NCBI RefSeq assembly: GCF_001697225.1
Contig: NZ_CP014671.1
Coordinates: forward strand, 806,001-870,000
Source: Immundisolibacter cernigliae
GTDB lineage: Bacteria; Pseudomonadota; Gammaproteobacteria; Immundisolibacterales; Immundisolibacteraceae
Direction: 5' to 3'
DNA length: 64,000 nt
Position 1 is the first letter of the stretch; every line of letters starts with the position of its first letter. The translations under genes and the position numbers were made by a program. Shown here piece by piece: positions 1 to 8,510 of the stretch. Under the pieces are notes generated by a model that did not search any database, was not told where the DNA came from, and worked only from the letters and a program-made list of their open reading frames with translations.

Positions 1-31
1 CGAATCGCGAGACGAATTCCGGGCTGTTCAT
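1..31 (-). CDS. 5' end of an unidentified gene, cut by the window edge
   Basis: Only the first ten codons (MNSPEFVSRF) are visible. The ATG lies 14 bases after the stop of the SDR gene and is preceded by GAAGGAG at good ribosome-binding distance, so it is probably the next gene of the same transcript. Nothing can be said about its function. Confidence 0.6.
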   Translation of the reverse strand, partial: MNSPEFVSRF

Positions 32-45
32 GGCCTTGCTCCTTC

Positions 46-939
46 TCAATAATCGATCTTGATCTGCGGTGCGGGCTCGCCGTACTGGTGCGGCTGCAGC
101 TCGCCGATGGCGTCCTCGGTGGTGATGCCGCTGAACTGGCCAGGCTGCCAGCAGAAATAGCCGGCCCGCGCGCCGCCGTCGAGCATCAGGTCCTGGCCGG
201 TCATGAACGACGATTCGTCGGAGGCCAGAAACACCGCCGCATTGGCGATGTCGCGCGCGTTGCAGAAGCGGCCCAGCGGAATGCCTTTCAGGAAATCATC
301 CGCGGACATCGTGTTGGGACCGTGCAGGCGCGGATTGAGCATCTTGGCCGGGTACTGCCACAGCAGGTGGTCCATGAAGGTGGGGCTGATGGTGTTGACG
401 CGAATCTTGCTGCGCGCCAGTTCCATGGCGGCGCCGCGACAGAAGTTCAGCAGCCCGGCCTTGGCGGCGTTGTAGGCGCTGTTGCCGGCCTCGCCCTGGT
501 GGCCGGCGTCGGACACGATGTGGATGATCGAGCCCGCGATACCCAGCTCGGTCATGGCCCGAGCCGTGTACTTGGTGGTCAGCATGCCGCCGGTCAGATA
601 CCCGTGCAGGCTGCGGTTCCAGTCGTGCAGGTTCATGTCCAGCACCGTGTGGCGGTACTGGTTGCCGACCTGGTTGAACATGATGTCAACACGCCCGTAA
701 TGGCCGACGGCCTCGGCCACCAGGCGCTGGGCGTCGGCCTCCTGCGTGGGATCGCCGACCAGGGCGTGGGCATCAAAGCCCTTGCCGCGCAGGAAGTTCG
801 CGCAGGCCTCGGCGGCTTCGGCCTTGTAGTCGGCCACCGCCACCCGGGCGCCTTCCTTGGCAAACCAGTGCGCGGTGGTGCCGGCAATGTGCGGGCTGGC
901 GCCGAACACCAGCGCCACGCGATCCTGCAAACGTCCCAT
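46..939 (-). CDS. SDR family NAD(P)-dependent oxidoreductase
   Basis: This 297-residue protein is a classical short-chain dehydrogenase. The N-terminal nucleotide-binding turn is GASPHIAG (residues 14-21), a relaxed form of TGxxxGxG. The catalytic serine lies in IHIVSDAG and the Tyr/Lys pair in YNAAK. A C-terminal FMTGQDLMLDGG segment is typical of the family. It sits 10 bases downstream of the extradiol dioxygenase gene, on the same strand, so a role as dihydrodiol or alcohol dehydrogenase in aromatic or alicyclic catabolism is likely. The substrate cannot be read from the sequence. It is followed by another gene with a good RBS. Confidence 0.9.
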   Translation of the reverse strand: MGRLQDRVALVFGASPHIAGTTAHWFAKEGARVAVADYKAEAAEACANFLRGKGFDAHALVGDPTQEADAQRLVAEAVGHYGRVDIMFNQVGNQYRHTVLDMNLHDWNRSLHGYLTGGMLTTKYTARAMTELGIAGSIIHIVSDAGHQGEAGNSAYNAAKAGLLNFCRGAAMELARSKIRVNTISPTFMDHLLWQYPAKMLNPRLHGPNTMSADDFLKGIPLGRFCNARDIANAAVFLASDESSFMTGQDLMLDGGARAGYFCWQPGQFSGITTEDAIGELQPHQYGEPAPQIKIDY

Positions 940-949
940 GGCGGCGTCC

Positions 950-2008
950 TCAGCGGGGCTCGAAAACGGTGGTCACGAAATCGTCGTTGCACACCCATGT
1001 GGGCTGAAAGTCCGCGTGCCGCGGTGCGCCGGCGCCGACTTCGCTCATGGCGCCGGCCAGCACGGTCGGGATCAGCAGCTCCCACTGGGCGTGCGCTTCG
1101 AAGTGCTCGAAATTGAGCTGCTGCGGCCAGGCGCCGTAAGCGCCGCGTCGCCATTGCTCGAACACTGCCCGATCGGCCTCGATGTCCGGGTGGATGCGCC
1201 CCTGCGCCTTGCCGGCGTCGTTGGCGTGCGACCAGTCGGCAGCCGCCACGATGGCCACCCGCCACGGCGAAGGCCGCAGCGCGCGGGCGATCTCAACGCC
1301 TAGGTCGAAGGCCTGTTGCGGCGTCAGCGGCGGGTCGTCACGGGACAGGTCGAGCGGGCTCAGGCCTTCCTCGTCCCGCACCCGGCCGAAACGGAACGGG
1401 TCGATGCCCAGCGGCAGGATCGGCGTGCGGAATTCCCGGCAGTCGAAGTCCAGGTGCACGGCGCCGGCAATGCAGTTGTGACCCAGCCCGCCTGGATGGG
1501 GCGACTTCGGCACCAGGGTGGGTGTCACGCCAGACTCGCCCAGATGCTTGGCAATAGTGGCCGCCGCCTCGGGGTGACCGCGGAATATCTCGGCCCGATC
1601 CGGGTCTTCCTCGAACCAGTTGTCGCGGAAAAACGTCCACAGGTTATACGGCTGAACGCTGACTGCGTCGTGCGTATGCAGCCACCACTGCGGGCGCTCG
1701 GGGCCGGCGAAGGTTTCGTGGACGTCCCGGTACAGCATCAGCAGCAAGTCCGGCCGGAAATCGTCCAGCGCCCGGCGCAGGGTGCGGAACTGGTCGTGCT
1801 GGCGCAACTGGTGCGCCGCCCCGGCCGCGAAGCCCTGATCGGCGCCCCACTCGGCCCGCATCGGCGCCGGCCAGTGGGCCAGATCGCGCAGCGGTGGCTG
1901 GTCGCGCCAGCCCCAGGCCAGGTTGCCCCACAGCACCCACGGCATGTTGGCCGGCTTCATGCGCAGGAACGGAAAATCCGAAACCGTCAGGCCCAGAATC
2001 TCGGCCAT
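950..2008 (-). CDS. Divergent LigB-type (class III) extradiol ring-cleavage dioxygenase family protein
   Basis: The 352-residue product starts MAEILGLTVSDFPF. I chose this ATG because AGGAGG lies just upstream; an ORF extension of 34 residues is low-complexity and Arg-rich. The fold is recognised from the LDDFRPDLLL strand, the GGLGHNC segment and a C-terminal E-x-L-x5-LAGAM helix, which match LigB-family proteins. The position normally holding the first metal His (as in THYP) reads SDFP, and the second (as in SDHF) reads RDVH, so the metal site is altered. It may have unusual metal use or a different reaction. It is divergent from the Rieske gene across about 200 bp and upstream of the SDR gene. 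Confidence 0.75.
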   Translation of the reverse strand: MAEILGLTVSDFPFLRMKPANMPWVLWGNLAWGWRDQPPLRDLAHWPAPMRAEWGADQGFAAGAAHQLRQHDQFRTLRRALDDFRPDLLLMLYRDVHETFAGPERPQWWLHTHDAVSVQPYNLWTFFRDNWFEEDPDRAEIFRGHPEAAATIAKHLGESGVTPTLVPKSPHPGGLGHNCIAGAVHLDFDCREFRTPILPLGIDPFRFGRVRDEEGLSPLDLSRDDPPLTPQQAFDLGVEIARALRPSPWRVAIVAAADWSHANDAGKAQGRIHPDIEADRAVFEQWRRGAYGAWPQQLNFEHFEAHAQWELLIPTVLAGAMSEVGAGAPRHADFQPTWVCNDDFVTTVFEPR

Positions 2009-2209
2009 CGAGCGTGTCCTCCTCTGGATGCGCGCATTCTTGTGTTTGTAGCGACCGGCTGGCGCTCGCTGGCGCCGATGGTAGCAGCCGCTGCGGCGCT
2101 TGGGCTTCACGGCCGGGACAACGCTTGTGGCACACAGACCGTGTTGCTAGGCTGCCAGGCCACGAGCGCACCCGATACCGTCGGCGCCCGTGGAACGGAG
2201 GAGAAAACC

Positions 2210-3397
2210 ATGCAGGTCATCGACGCCCGCGCCGACGCGGCACGCATCAATGAGCTGTTCTATCAGCACATTCCTGAAAGCGGCCTGCGCAACTACTGGC
2301 ACCCGGTGGCACTGTCGCGCGAGATTACCGAGCGGCCATTGGCACGCACGCTCATGGGCGACCCGGTGGTGCTGCTGCGCCGCCAGGGCGTGGCCTACGC
2401 GGTGGCCAACGCCTGCCCGCACCGCGGCACGCAGCTGTCCAAGGGCAGCTGCGAGTTCCCCGGCTCGCGCACGCTGACCTGCCGCTACCACGGCTGGACC
2501 TTCGACGTAGCCGACGGCCGGCTGGTGGCGGCGCTCACCGACGGGCCGGACAGCGCCATCGTCGGCAAGGCGCGCGTACGCACCTACGCGGTGGCCGAGC
2601 GCCAGGGCATCGTGTGGATCTGGCTGGCCGACAGCGCGCCGGTGCCGGTGGAGCAGGACATCCCGCGCGGGCTGCTGGAAGCCAGCGAGGTCCACACCGT
2701 GCGCCGCGTGGCGGCCGGCAACTGGCGCTGGCATGTGGAGAATCCGGGCCTTGGCCACGCCACTTTTCTGCACCGGGATTCGGCCTACATGCGCATGGTC
2801 GACATGTTCGGCTACGCCGAGGGACCGAGCGCCGTGCTGGGCACGGAAGGCGAGGACGGCGAGTGGCTGCTCGACAAGTTCGCCGGCATGGGCAACAACC
2901 GGGAGTATCCGGGCCTGGGCACCTGGCCGCCGAAGCGCTTCGGCGAAGTCATCAAGCTCACCAAGTTCGCCGACGGGCCGCTGGGCGTGAACAGCATCGT
3001 GTCGGTGCGCCTGCCGGGCATCGTGCGGGTGTCGAACTTCCCGATCGGCGGCTCGCTGTACTACGAGTGGTTCGTGCAGACCGATGCCGACCATTACCTG
3101 TATTTCCAGGTCGCCTGCGGCTACCCGAAGACACTGCTGCAGCGGGCATCCTGGCTGGCGCGCTTCTACGGCTGGGGCCGCTGGGCCGGCATGGTGCGCT
3201 TCAACGCGCAGGATCTGAGCATGACCGAAGACTCGCATACCTACGCCAAGCGCCACGGCAGCAACGATCCGGCACCGCTGTACCGGCCGGACGGCTTTCA
3301 GCTCGCCTGGCGCAAGTACGCGCTGGAACAGCTGCGCGGCGGGAAGGTGCCCGAGCTGCGGCCGCAGCCGGCGATCCGGGAAGCGACTTCATACTGA
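2210..3397 (+). CDS. Rieske [2Fe-2S] aromatic ring-hydroxylating oxygenase, large subunit
   Basis: A 395-residue protein with an N-terminal Rieske domain (CPHRG near residue 66 and CRYHGW near residue 90, giving the CxH...CxxH cluster). The C-terminal catalytic domain has the mononuclear iron motif ENPGLGHATFLH. It resembles single-component oxygenases such as phthalate 4,5-dioxygenase and related demethylases, which take electrons from a separate reductase not present here. The start follows GGAGGAG by 6 bases. A much longer upstream ORF extension is antisense to the dioxygenase gene and is not real. Together with the divergent dioxygenase and SDR it forms a small catabolic patch. The substrate is unknown. 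Confidence 0.92.
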   Translation: MQVIDARADAARINELFYQHIPESGLRNYWHPVALSREITERPLARTLMGDPVVLLRRQGVAYAVANACPHRGTQLSKGSCEFPGSRTLTCRYHGWTFDVADGRLVAALTDGPDSAIVGKARVRTYAVAERQGIVWIWLADSAPVPVEQDIPRGLLEASEVHTVRRVAAGNWRWHVENPGLGHATFLHRDSAYMRMVDMFGYAEGPSAVLGTEGEDGEWLLDKFAGMGNNREYPGLGTWPPKRFGEVIKLTKFADGPLGVNSIVSVRLPGIVRVSNFPIGGSLYYEWFVQTDADHYLYFQVACGYPKTLLQRASWLARFYGWGRWAGMVRFNAQDLSMTEDSHTYAKRHGSNDPAPLYRPDGFQLAWRKYALEQLRGGKVPELRPQPAIREATSY

Positions 3398-3467
3398 TCG
3401 TCGGCGCCAGCGGAATCCCTGGCCCGACCTCGTCGTGCCAGGGTCGGCAGCGGGTGCCATGAGCGCG

Positions 3468-3490
3468 TGGAGGCTAGGGCCTCAATCGAA
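3468..3490. other. Distal att site (displaced 3' end of tRNA-Cys)
   Basis: TGGAGGCTAGGGCC is an exact copy of the 3' terminal bases of the tRNA-Cys gene, then two mismatches, then AATCGAA. It is the distal island boundary. The surrounding stretch 3398-3813 holds no convincing gene: it contains this att core and, from 3546, two tandem decamers likely to be integrase arm sites. I see nothing else in it. Confidence 0.8.
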
Positions 3491-3545
3491 TATGCGCAGG
3501 AAACCCGCATGGTTGCGCAATTCATCGAACAAATTACCGATGAAA

Positions 3546-3567
3546 TGCCCCCAAATATGCCCCCAAA
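3546..3567. repeat. Tandem TGCCCCCAAA decamers, candidate integrase arm-type sites
   Basis: TGCCCCCAAA occurs at 3546-3555 and again at 3558-3567. A third exact copy lies at 15648-15657, between the integrase start and the tRNA att site. All three lie just inside the island ends in the same orientation. Short direct repeats flanking the core are the expected form of arm sites for the N-terminal domain of P4/lambda-type integrases. Confidence 0.5.
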
Positions 3568-3813
3568 ATAGTTTGGTGCCGGCGTGACTCTTGCCCACAC
3601 GACATAAGTGCTGGGTAGGGGCGCTATGGGCAGGCAGTGGCATAGAGCACCCGAGTTGTGTGGCTGCCGCCTTTGCATCTCGCGCGCGTGCGCGGCGGTT
3701 GTTGCAGCCCCTCTACCCCTCGCCTGCGCGCGGGCTGTGTCTACCCTGCCGACAGAAGGTGTAGAAAGCTGCGCCTCGTGCCCGCGGACAGTGCTAAGGG
3801 GGTGCAGGCGATC

Positions 3814-4116
3814 TCAGCGGCGTTCTGCGTGCTCGCCGCGGCCCGGCCCACGGCCCCGCGCGAAGCTGCCGACCTCGTTGTCGTCTGGGAGTGCCAAGCA
3901 CGCCAGTGAAGACCCCGGGCGCCGCGGGTATAAGAACGGCAGCAAGTCGCCGTAAATGCGCACCCGCAGTTCACATGGCGTTTCGGCGTCCTGGGCGATC
4001 TCCACCAGCGCCGCCATCGGGTCGCAGCCGCGATCTTCAAGCCGCTCGGCCAGGGCCGCCGTGGGCGTGTTGGGCGTGCCTTTCTGGCGTCCGCCAGTCT
4101 TGTAGCCGGCTGCCAT
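3814..4116 (-). CDS. Small phage-type protein (GRQKGTPN family)
   Basis: The 100-residue product begins MAAGYKTGGRQKGTPNTPTA, the characteristic N-terminus of small proteins found near terminase genes of prophages and islands. Its middle part ends YGDLLPFLYPRR, recalling the common ...YxxPKRK segment of those proteins. The C-terminal 30 residues are Gly/Arg-rich and not recognised. It is the last gene at the distal end of the island. Function unknown; a DNA-packaging accessory role is a guess from family context. Confidence 0.6.
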   Translation of the reverse strand: MAAGYKTGGRQKGTPNTPTAALAERLEDRGCDPMAALVEIAQDAETPCELRVRIYGDLLPFLYPRRPGSSLACLALPDDNEVGSFARGRGPGRGEHAERR

Positions 4117-4379
4117 GTCCTGCCTCGGTCTACTTTAGACACCCGCGCGGGCAGGGGAAGCCTGTACCGCACCCGCGGCCATAGTGCCCGAAACGCCGCG
4201 CTCCCCTGATACCCCGCTGACGTATATTCGCCCTGCTGTGCGCGCTCCAGGGAGTGTCTTCGAATGAACAAGCATCAGAAGCAGGTGCTGATCCTATGTG
4301 CGGCCATCCTGTTGGCAATGTTGCTGTTCCCGCCGTTCCAGGTCCAGGTTCGGGGGACCGCGTTCAACATGGGGTATCA

Positions 4380-5351
4380 CTACCTGTCACGTCCCGGCCG
4401 ATTATTTGGCCTTCGATGAAACAGCTCCGGTTTTGAAGCGTACCAGTGCTGAAGCGCTTGAGCCGGAGTCTGGGCGTTCAGTGCCTTCTGCGGCAAGTGG
4501 TGGTTGTAGAGCGTGACATAGCGGTGCAGGGTCTGCTCCAGGTCCTCGCTGGACCTGAAGTGGTGCGTGCGCAGCAGGTCCGCGATGCGCCCGTTGAAGC
4601 GCTCGACCATGCCATTGGTCTGCGGGTGGCGCGGGGGCGTCAGACGGTGCTCGATGCCCAGTTCCTGGCACAGGCGATCGAACTCATGCGTCCCGGTCGG
4701 GGCCCGCGCCCGGCTCCCGAACAGCCGGTCCGTGAACTCGGTGCCGTTGTCGGTGAGCAGGCGCGTGATGCGCACCGGGCAGGCCGTGGCCAGGGCACTG
4801 AGGAAGGCGCGCGCCGAGCGCGCGCTCTTGTCGGCTTTCAGGGCCACGTAAACCCAGCGGGTGGCCCGATCGATGGCCACGAACAGGAACCGGCGCCGGT
4901 CCTCGTCGGCCATCTGCGGCAGGTACTTCACGTCGACGTGCACAAAGCCGGGCACGTAGGTCTTGAAGGTCTTGCTGACCGCTTTGTCCGGCGCCGGGCG
5001 CAGGGCGCGCAGGTTGCCCACGCCGTGGCGGCGCAGGCAGCGGTCCAGCCCGGAGCGGGACACGTCCGGACACAGGAACTCGCGCGTCACCGCCAGCAGG
5101 TCGTCCAGCGGCAGCAGCAGGGCCCGGCGCAGGTAGACCACGATCGCCTCCTGGCCGGGGGTCAACGTCGTTTGCAGGCGGTGCGCGGTGTGCGGCCGGT
5201 CGTAGACATCCGGGCGCCGCTTCCATTTGTAGATCGTCGGCTCGGTGACGCCAAAGCGGCGGGCCAGCACCGCCACCGGCTCATCACTGGCCGCGATCTG
5301 CGCCCGCACGTGGGGCGTGGTGCGGGCTTGTTTGTGCAGTGCAATCAGCAT
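4380..5351 (-). CDS. IS481-family transposase (copy 1)
   Basis: A 323-residue transposase with an N-terminal helix-turn-helix (AVLARRFGVTEPTIYKWKRR) and an integrase-type catalytic core. The DDE residues lie in HVDVKYLP, LLTDNGTEF and NGMVERFNGR. The reading frame runs off the left end of the element: its stop codon (TAG) is formed by the target duplication rather than by the IS itself. The gene lies antisense to the RDD/Sel1 gene it disrupts. Confidence 0.92.
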   Translation of the reverse strand: MLIALHKQARTTPHVRAQIAASDEPVAVLARRFGVTEPTIYKWKRRPDVYDRPHTAHRLQTTLTPGQEAIVVYLRRALLLPLDDLLAVTREFLCPDVSRSGLDRCLRRHGVGNLRALRPAPDKAVSKTFKTYVPGFVHVDVKYLPQMADEDRRRFLFVAIDRATRWVYVALKADKSARSARAFLSALATACPVRITRLLTDNGTEFTDRLFGSRARAPTGTHEFDRLCQELGIEHRLTPPRHPQTNGMVERFNGRIADLLRTHHFRSSEDLEQTLHRYVTLYNHHLPQKALNAQTPAQALQHWYASKPELFHRRPNNRPGRDR

Positions 5352-5464
5352 GCGGACACCTCCCGATCAACCGCTTTCCCGTCCCCTGCCAGCTCCCGGA
5401 ACACCTCGCGCGCCAGCAGCAGCGGGGACCGAGACGGAACTATATGATGATCCGGGATGGAACA
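4385..5464 (-). mobile_element. IS481-family insertion sequence, copy 1
   Basis: The 1080-bp element runs TGTCACGTCCCGG...GGGATGGAACA, with imperfect terminal inverted repeats sharing TGT and a TCCCGG core. It is flanked by the 6-bp target duplication ACTACC (4379-4384 and 5465-5470). An apparently identical copy, at constant offset 27,531, lies at 31916-32995 with a different duplication, so both arose by transposition. Confidence 0.92.
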
Positions 5465-6927
5465 ACTACCTCGCGGAACCACCACGTCGGGGCAGTATCC
5501 CGGCGTCCGTGAACACCCAAATGCTGCTGGTGCAGTGGGTAGGGGTGGCCCTTCTGGGCGCGGTGGCTGTCCTGCTGCTCAAAGATTCGCCGGACCGGGG
5601 CGATGCAGCACGTGGACCGGCCACGTCGGCCCCGTCGCCCCTATCGCCAGCTGCACCGGCTGCACCGCCGCCGGTTAATCAAAGTCGAAGCTTTCTGGGC
5701 GGGCATCATCACCCGTGGCGGCGGTACTTTGCCCGCATGATTGACTCGATCCTCTTTGTGACCACCTTGATTTTCTTCGTGGAATTTTTGATGGGCCTGA
5801 TGATGGGCCTGACAGGCGTCACGTTGCCCGACATCTTGCATCTTATCAACACCCCCGGTGGACAATTCTGGTTGGTTATCCTCGCGCTCTTTTTGATGAT
5901 CCCGGTCGAGGCAGCGCTACTTTCTCAGTTCAAGACCACGCCCGGAAAATGGCTGTTCGGCATAGAAGTGGCCAATCCCGATGGGGAGCCCTTGTCATCC
6001 GAAGATGCCAGAAGGCGCAGTCTCGACGTATGGGTGAAAGGTCTGGGCCTGGGCATCCCAATCGTGTTGATTGTCCCAATGATGCTCGCCTATAGGCGGC
6101 TCACCCGGACCGGAACGACGCTGTGGGATACGTCCTGCCATGCGGTGGTAACGCATCGAAGCTGGACACCGGCACGTGCAATTGGTGCCATCGCCACAAC
6201 GCTATTTGTATGGGTTTCGTTTGGGCTGATCACTCAGGAATCGCCGACGCCCAATCAGGCGGTCCAAGAGACATCGAGGGCAACAATACTGAATGACGAA
6301 GAATTCCTCGGCGCGATGAAATTTGCCAAGCGTGAGTCCACCGAGCGCATCCCATATGAAGAAGGGGTCAAGCGGCCCAAGGGCGAGACAGAGCCAGCCG
6401 GGCGTGACCTGCTGCCGCATTTGAAGCCCAAGGAGCCAAAGGCGACCGCAACCGCGACCAGCGAAGACGGCTGGGCCGCTTATGAGCGCGGTGACTACGC
6501 GACGGCCTTGAGGGTATTCAGAACGCTCGCCGAGCGGGGAGATACGAATGCCCAGAACAGCCTCGGAGTCATGTACAACAACGGCATAGGCGTAACCACA
6601 AACCATGCCGAGGCCGCCAAGTGGTACCGCCTGGCCGCGGAGCAGGGCAATGCGTATTGCCAAAACATGCTGGGGTTCATGTATGGCAACGGGGAGGGCG
6701 TGGCTCAAGATCGTGTGCAGGCTTACAAATGGCTTGAGCTCGCTGCGACACTTCTTCCCGCGTCAGACGCGGCAAACCGAAAGATCGCGGTCGAGAACCG
6801 AGACCTCGTCGCTACGTTGATGACGCCGGCCGAGCTCGCCGAGGCGCAGCGGCTCGTGAGGGAGTGGAAGCCAGTTGTTGGCCGCGTGCCGAATCCGTAG
6901 CCGCCCAGATCAAAAAGCGCGCAGCCC

Positions 6928-7491
6928 TCACCGTTGGCGTATTTTGTCCATTGTCATGTCGAACTCTTGCTGGCGCTGTTTCGACCTGATGGCGTGCTGC
7001 TCAGCGATCGTCCTCCGGCGGTCACGATCAACCTTGCGCTCCAAACGCTCTACGCGCTTCTCCACCTCGCTCTTGGGCGGTAGGCCAGCTCTCCTGCGTT
7101 CGATGCGGTCAAGTTCGTCGGTAGCGAACCGTCGATGCTGTGCGTCCACCGCCACTTCGCTCCAGGTCTGGTTGAGTCCCTTGCCGTTGCCCTGCGCCAT
7201 GCGCCGCAATTTCTTGACGTACTCATCCTCTGCCTGGATCGCCCGCTTCTGCTGAAGCTGCGCCGCCTCCGCAGCGTTCTTAGCCTTGATTCGATTCGCC
7301 TGCTCGATAAGCAGGCTCGGCGCCGGAGCGGCACCATAATCTATTGGTCGCGTCCTCCAACGCTGTTCGACCTCAACATCGCTCGGGCATTGGCTGGCGA
7401 ATTGCGTGACGCCGTTCGCGTCCTTCCACTGACAGACTTGCGCCTGCGCCGTCCCGGCGAGCAGCAGCGTTGCAACGATAAGTCCTTTCAT
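6928..7491 (-). CDS. DUF4124-type periplasmic protein
   Basis: I start the protein at MKGLIVATLLLAGTAQAQ, a clear signal peptide; an ATG eight codons upstream gives a polar N-terminal extension and is less likely. The mature part opens QVCQWKDANGVTQFASQCP, a DUF4124-like motif. It is followed by a long, highly charged, probably coiled-coil region (about residues 60-187, rich in Arg, Lys, Glu and Gln). Such proteins are secreted or envelope-associated with no known reaction. It is convergent with the RDD/Sel1 gene and belongs to the island's accessory cargo. Confidence 0.7.
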   Translation of the reverse strand: MKGLIVATLLLAGTAQAQVCQWKDANGVTQFASQCPSDVEVEQRWRTRPIDYGAAPAPSLLIEQANRIKAKNAAEAAQLQQKRAIQAEDEYVKKLRRMAQGNGKGLNQTWSEVAVDAQHRRFATDELDRIERRRAGLPPKSEVEKRVERLERKVDRDRRRTIAEQHAIRSKQRQQEFDMTMDKIRQR

Positions 7492-7657
7492 TCCGCTGCC
7501 CCAGGATGTTGCCACGGCAAAAGTTCTACCGCATTACAGTAAGCCCGGCAAGCAGCCGGGGAAGCGCGCTGACATCGGAACGTCGCGCCATTGGCGTCAA
7601 ACGCCTCAACATGACTCAGGAGATTTTGGGTTCGCAGCGTTAGCCTAAGCTATCCGA

Positions 7658-8023
7658 TCATGGGGTCCGCTTTTTCTTCGGCCGCAATCCGTTCAGAGCA
7701 GCGCGCTGCTTGCCTTCAGGGGTCAGCGGCCCGGTGCTGAGGCCACCATGGAACCGGCAGCGGCCCGACTCGTACAGGTCGATGCGCTTGCATGGCGTGC
7801 CGGCGCGCGTCTTGGCGCCGCAAGTCAGGCTGCGCAGCTCGTCCGGCAGACGCGGGCAATCCGGCGGCCTCGGTTCCACCGCCCTCGGGCCTTTGAAACC
7901 GCCCTGCGCCCATCGAAGGAGCGCGTCGTGGTAAACGTCCTGCCGCCGCCGGTAATCCTCAGACAAGCGTTTGTGCTCGATGAAATGGGCACGCCAACGT
8001 CGGCGGCGAGTAGCCTCACTCAC
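7658..8023 (-). CDS. HGGxSTG-domain phage/island protein
   Basis: The 121-residue product has a C-terminal block CRFHGGLSTGPLTPEGK, the signature of the small HGGxSTG proteins common in prophages and integrated islands, often near terminase genes. Two upstream cysteines (LTCGAKTRAGTPCKR) may form a zinc site with the CRFH motif; that is an inference. The N-terminal half is basic. It follows the terminase-small-subunit-like gene on the same strand, which supports a packaging-associated origin. No biochemical function is known to me. Confidence 0.75.
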   Translation of the reverse strand: MSEATRRRRWRAHFIEHKRLSEDYRRRQDVYHDALLRWAQGGFKGPRAVEPRPPDCPRLPDELRSLTCGAKTRAGTPCKRIDLYESGRCRFHGGLSTGPLTPEGKQRAALNGLRPKKKRTP

Positions 8024-8086
8024 GTTCGCTCGGACGGCTTATCTTGACTTGGCCCGGCAGGGCCAGGGCAGAAACGCACGGCGGCT

Positions 8087-8437
8087 TTATTCGCGGGGCC
8101 GCACGATCCGGCGCGTGACGACGACCTCGATCGGCTTGGCGCCGCCCTCAACGACGTAGCGCTCGCGGTACTTTCCAGGCCGGCGGGCCTTGAGAAGGAA
8201 GATCAGCAGAAGGTCGCTGGAGTCCTCAGCACGCTGTAGGGCAACGTCTTCCAGCTTGTCTGTGCCTTCCTCGATGGCCGCGTCAGTGCGCTCCAGGAAC
8301 TCTGGATCATCGTTCCGCCAGGCATAGAACGCAGTGCGCCCCAGGCCAGCAGCCCTACACGCAGCGGCCGCGCTCTTGCCATTGGCCAACGCGGCGCATA
8401 CCGCATCAGCGTTTTTAGGGGTCCGGATGGTTCGCAT
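8087..8437 (-). CDS. Terminase-small-subunit-like HTH protein
   Basis: A 116-residue protein with an N-terminal helix-turn-helix ([20 protein letters not shown]) followed by a conserved segment DLLLIFLLKARRPGKYRER. This pairing is typical of phage small-terminase or terminase-like DNA-binding proteins. No large terminase or portal gene follows, unlike in a complete phage. Satellite elements are known to carry a small terminase alone to redirect helper packaging, so this gene is central to the satellite reading. Assignment rests on motif recognition only. Confidence 0.65.
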   Translation of the reverse strand: MRTIRTPKNADAVCAALANGKSAAAACRAAGLGRTAFYAWRNDDPEFLERTDAAIEEGTDKLEDVALQRAEDSSDLLLIFLLKARRPGKYRERYVVEGGAKPIEVVVTRRIVRPRE

Positions 8438-8510
8438 TTATCACGCCCTCGCGTAGTTATCTTCAAACTCAAGCCCGCGGATAGCCGCATCAAGCGCCGC
8501 CAGTTCACCG

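Larger units (their letters stand above)
4264..6900 (+). pseudogene. RDD-family membrane protein with Sel1 repeats, interrupted by IS481
   Basis: The 5' part (4264-4384) starts ATG after AGGGAG and encodes a membrane segment (MNKHQKQVLILCAAILLAM). The rest runs from 5471 to the stop at 6900. Removing 4385-5470 (the IS plus one 6-bp target copy) joins the two parts in frame, giving 516 residues: two N-terminal hydrophobic segments, an RDD domain (RRYFARMIDSIL, then three membrane segments), a charged linker, and at least two Sel1 repeats (GDTNAQNSLGVMYNNGIGV and a second ending YKWLELAA). RDD proteins are membrane carriers or stress proteins; Sel1 repeats bind proteins. The downstream part could still be translated from an internal ATG (5520), but the natural N-terminus is lost. 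Confidence 0.85.

Noticed and set aside
88-1303. Long plus-strand ORFs opposite the SDR and dioxygenase genes
   Set aside because: They are antisense shadows of GC-rich coding sequence with Arg/Ala/Gly-rich, domainless translations.
3741-4271. 176-codon minus-strand ORF covering the small phage-type gene
   Set aside because: Its translation is Arg/Ser-rich without a motif, whereas the overlapping 100-residue frame has a recognisable phage-type N-terminus.
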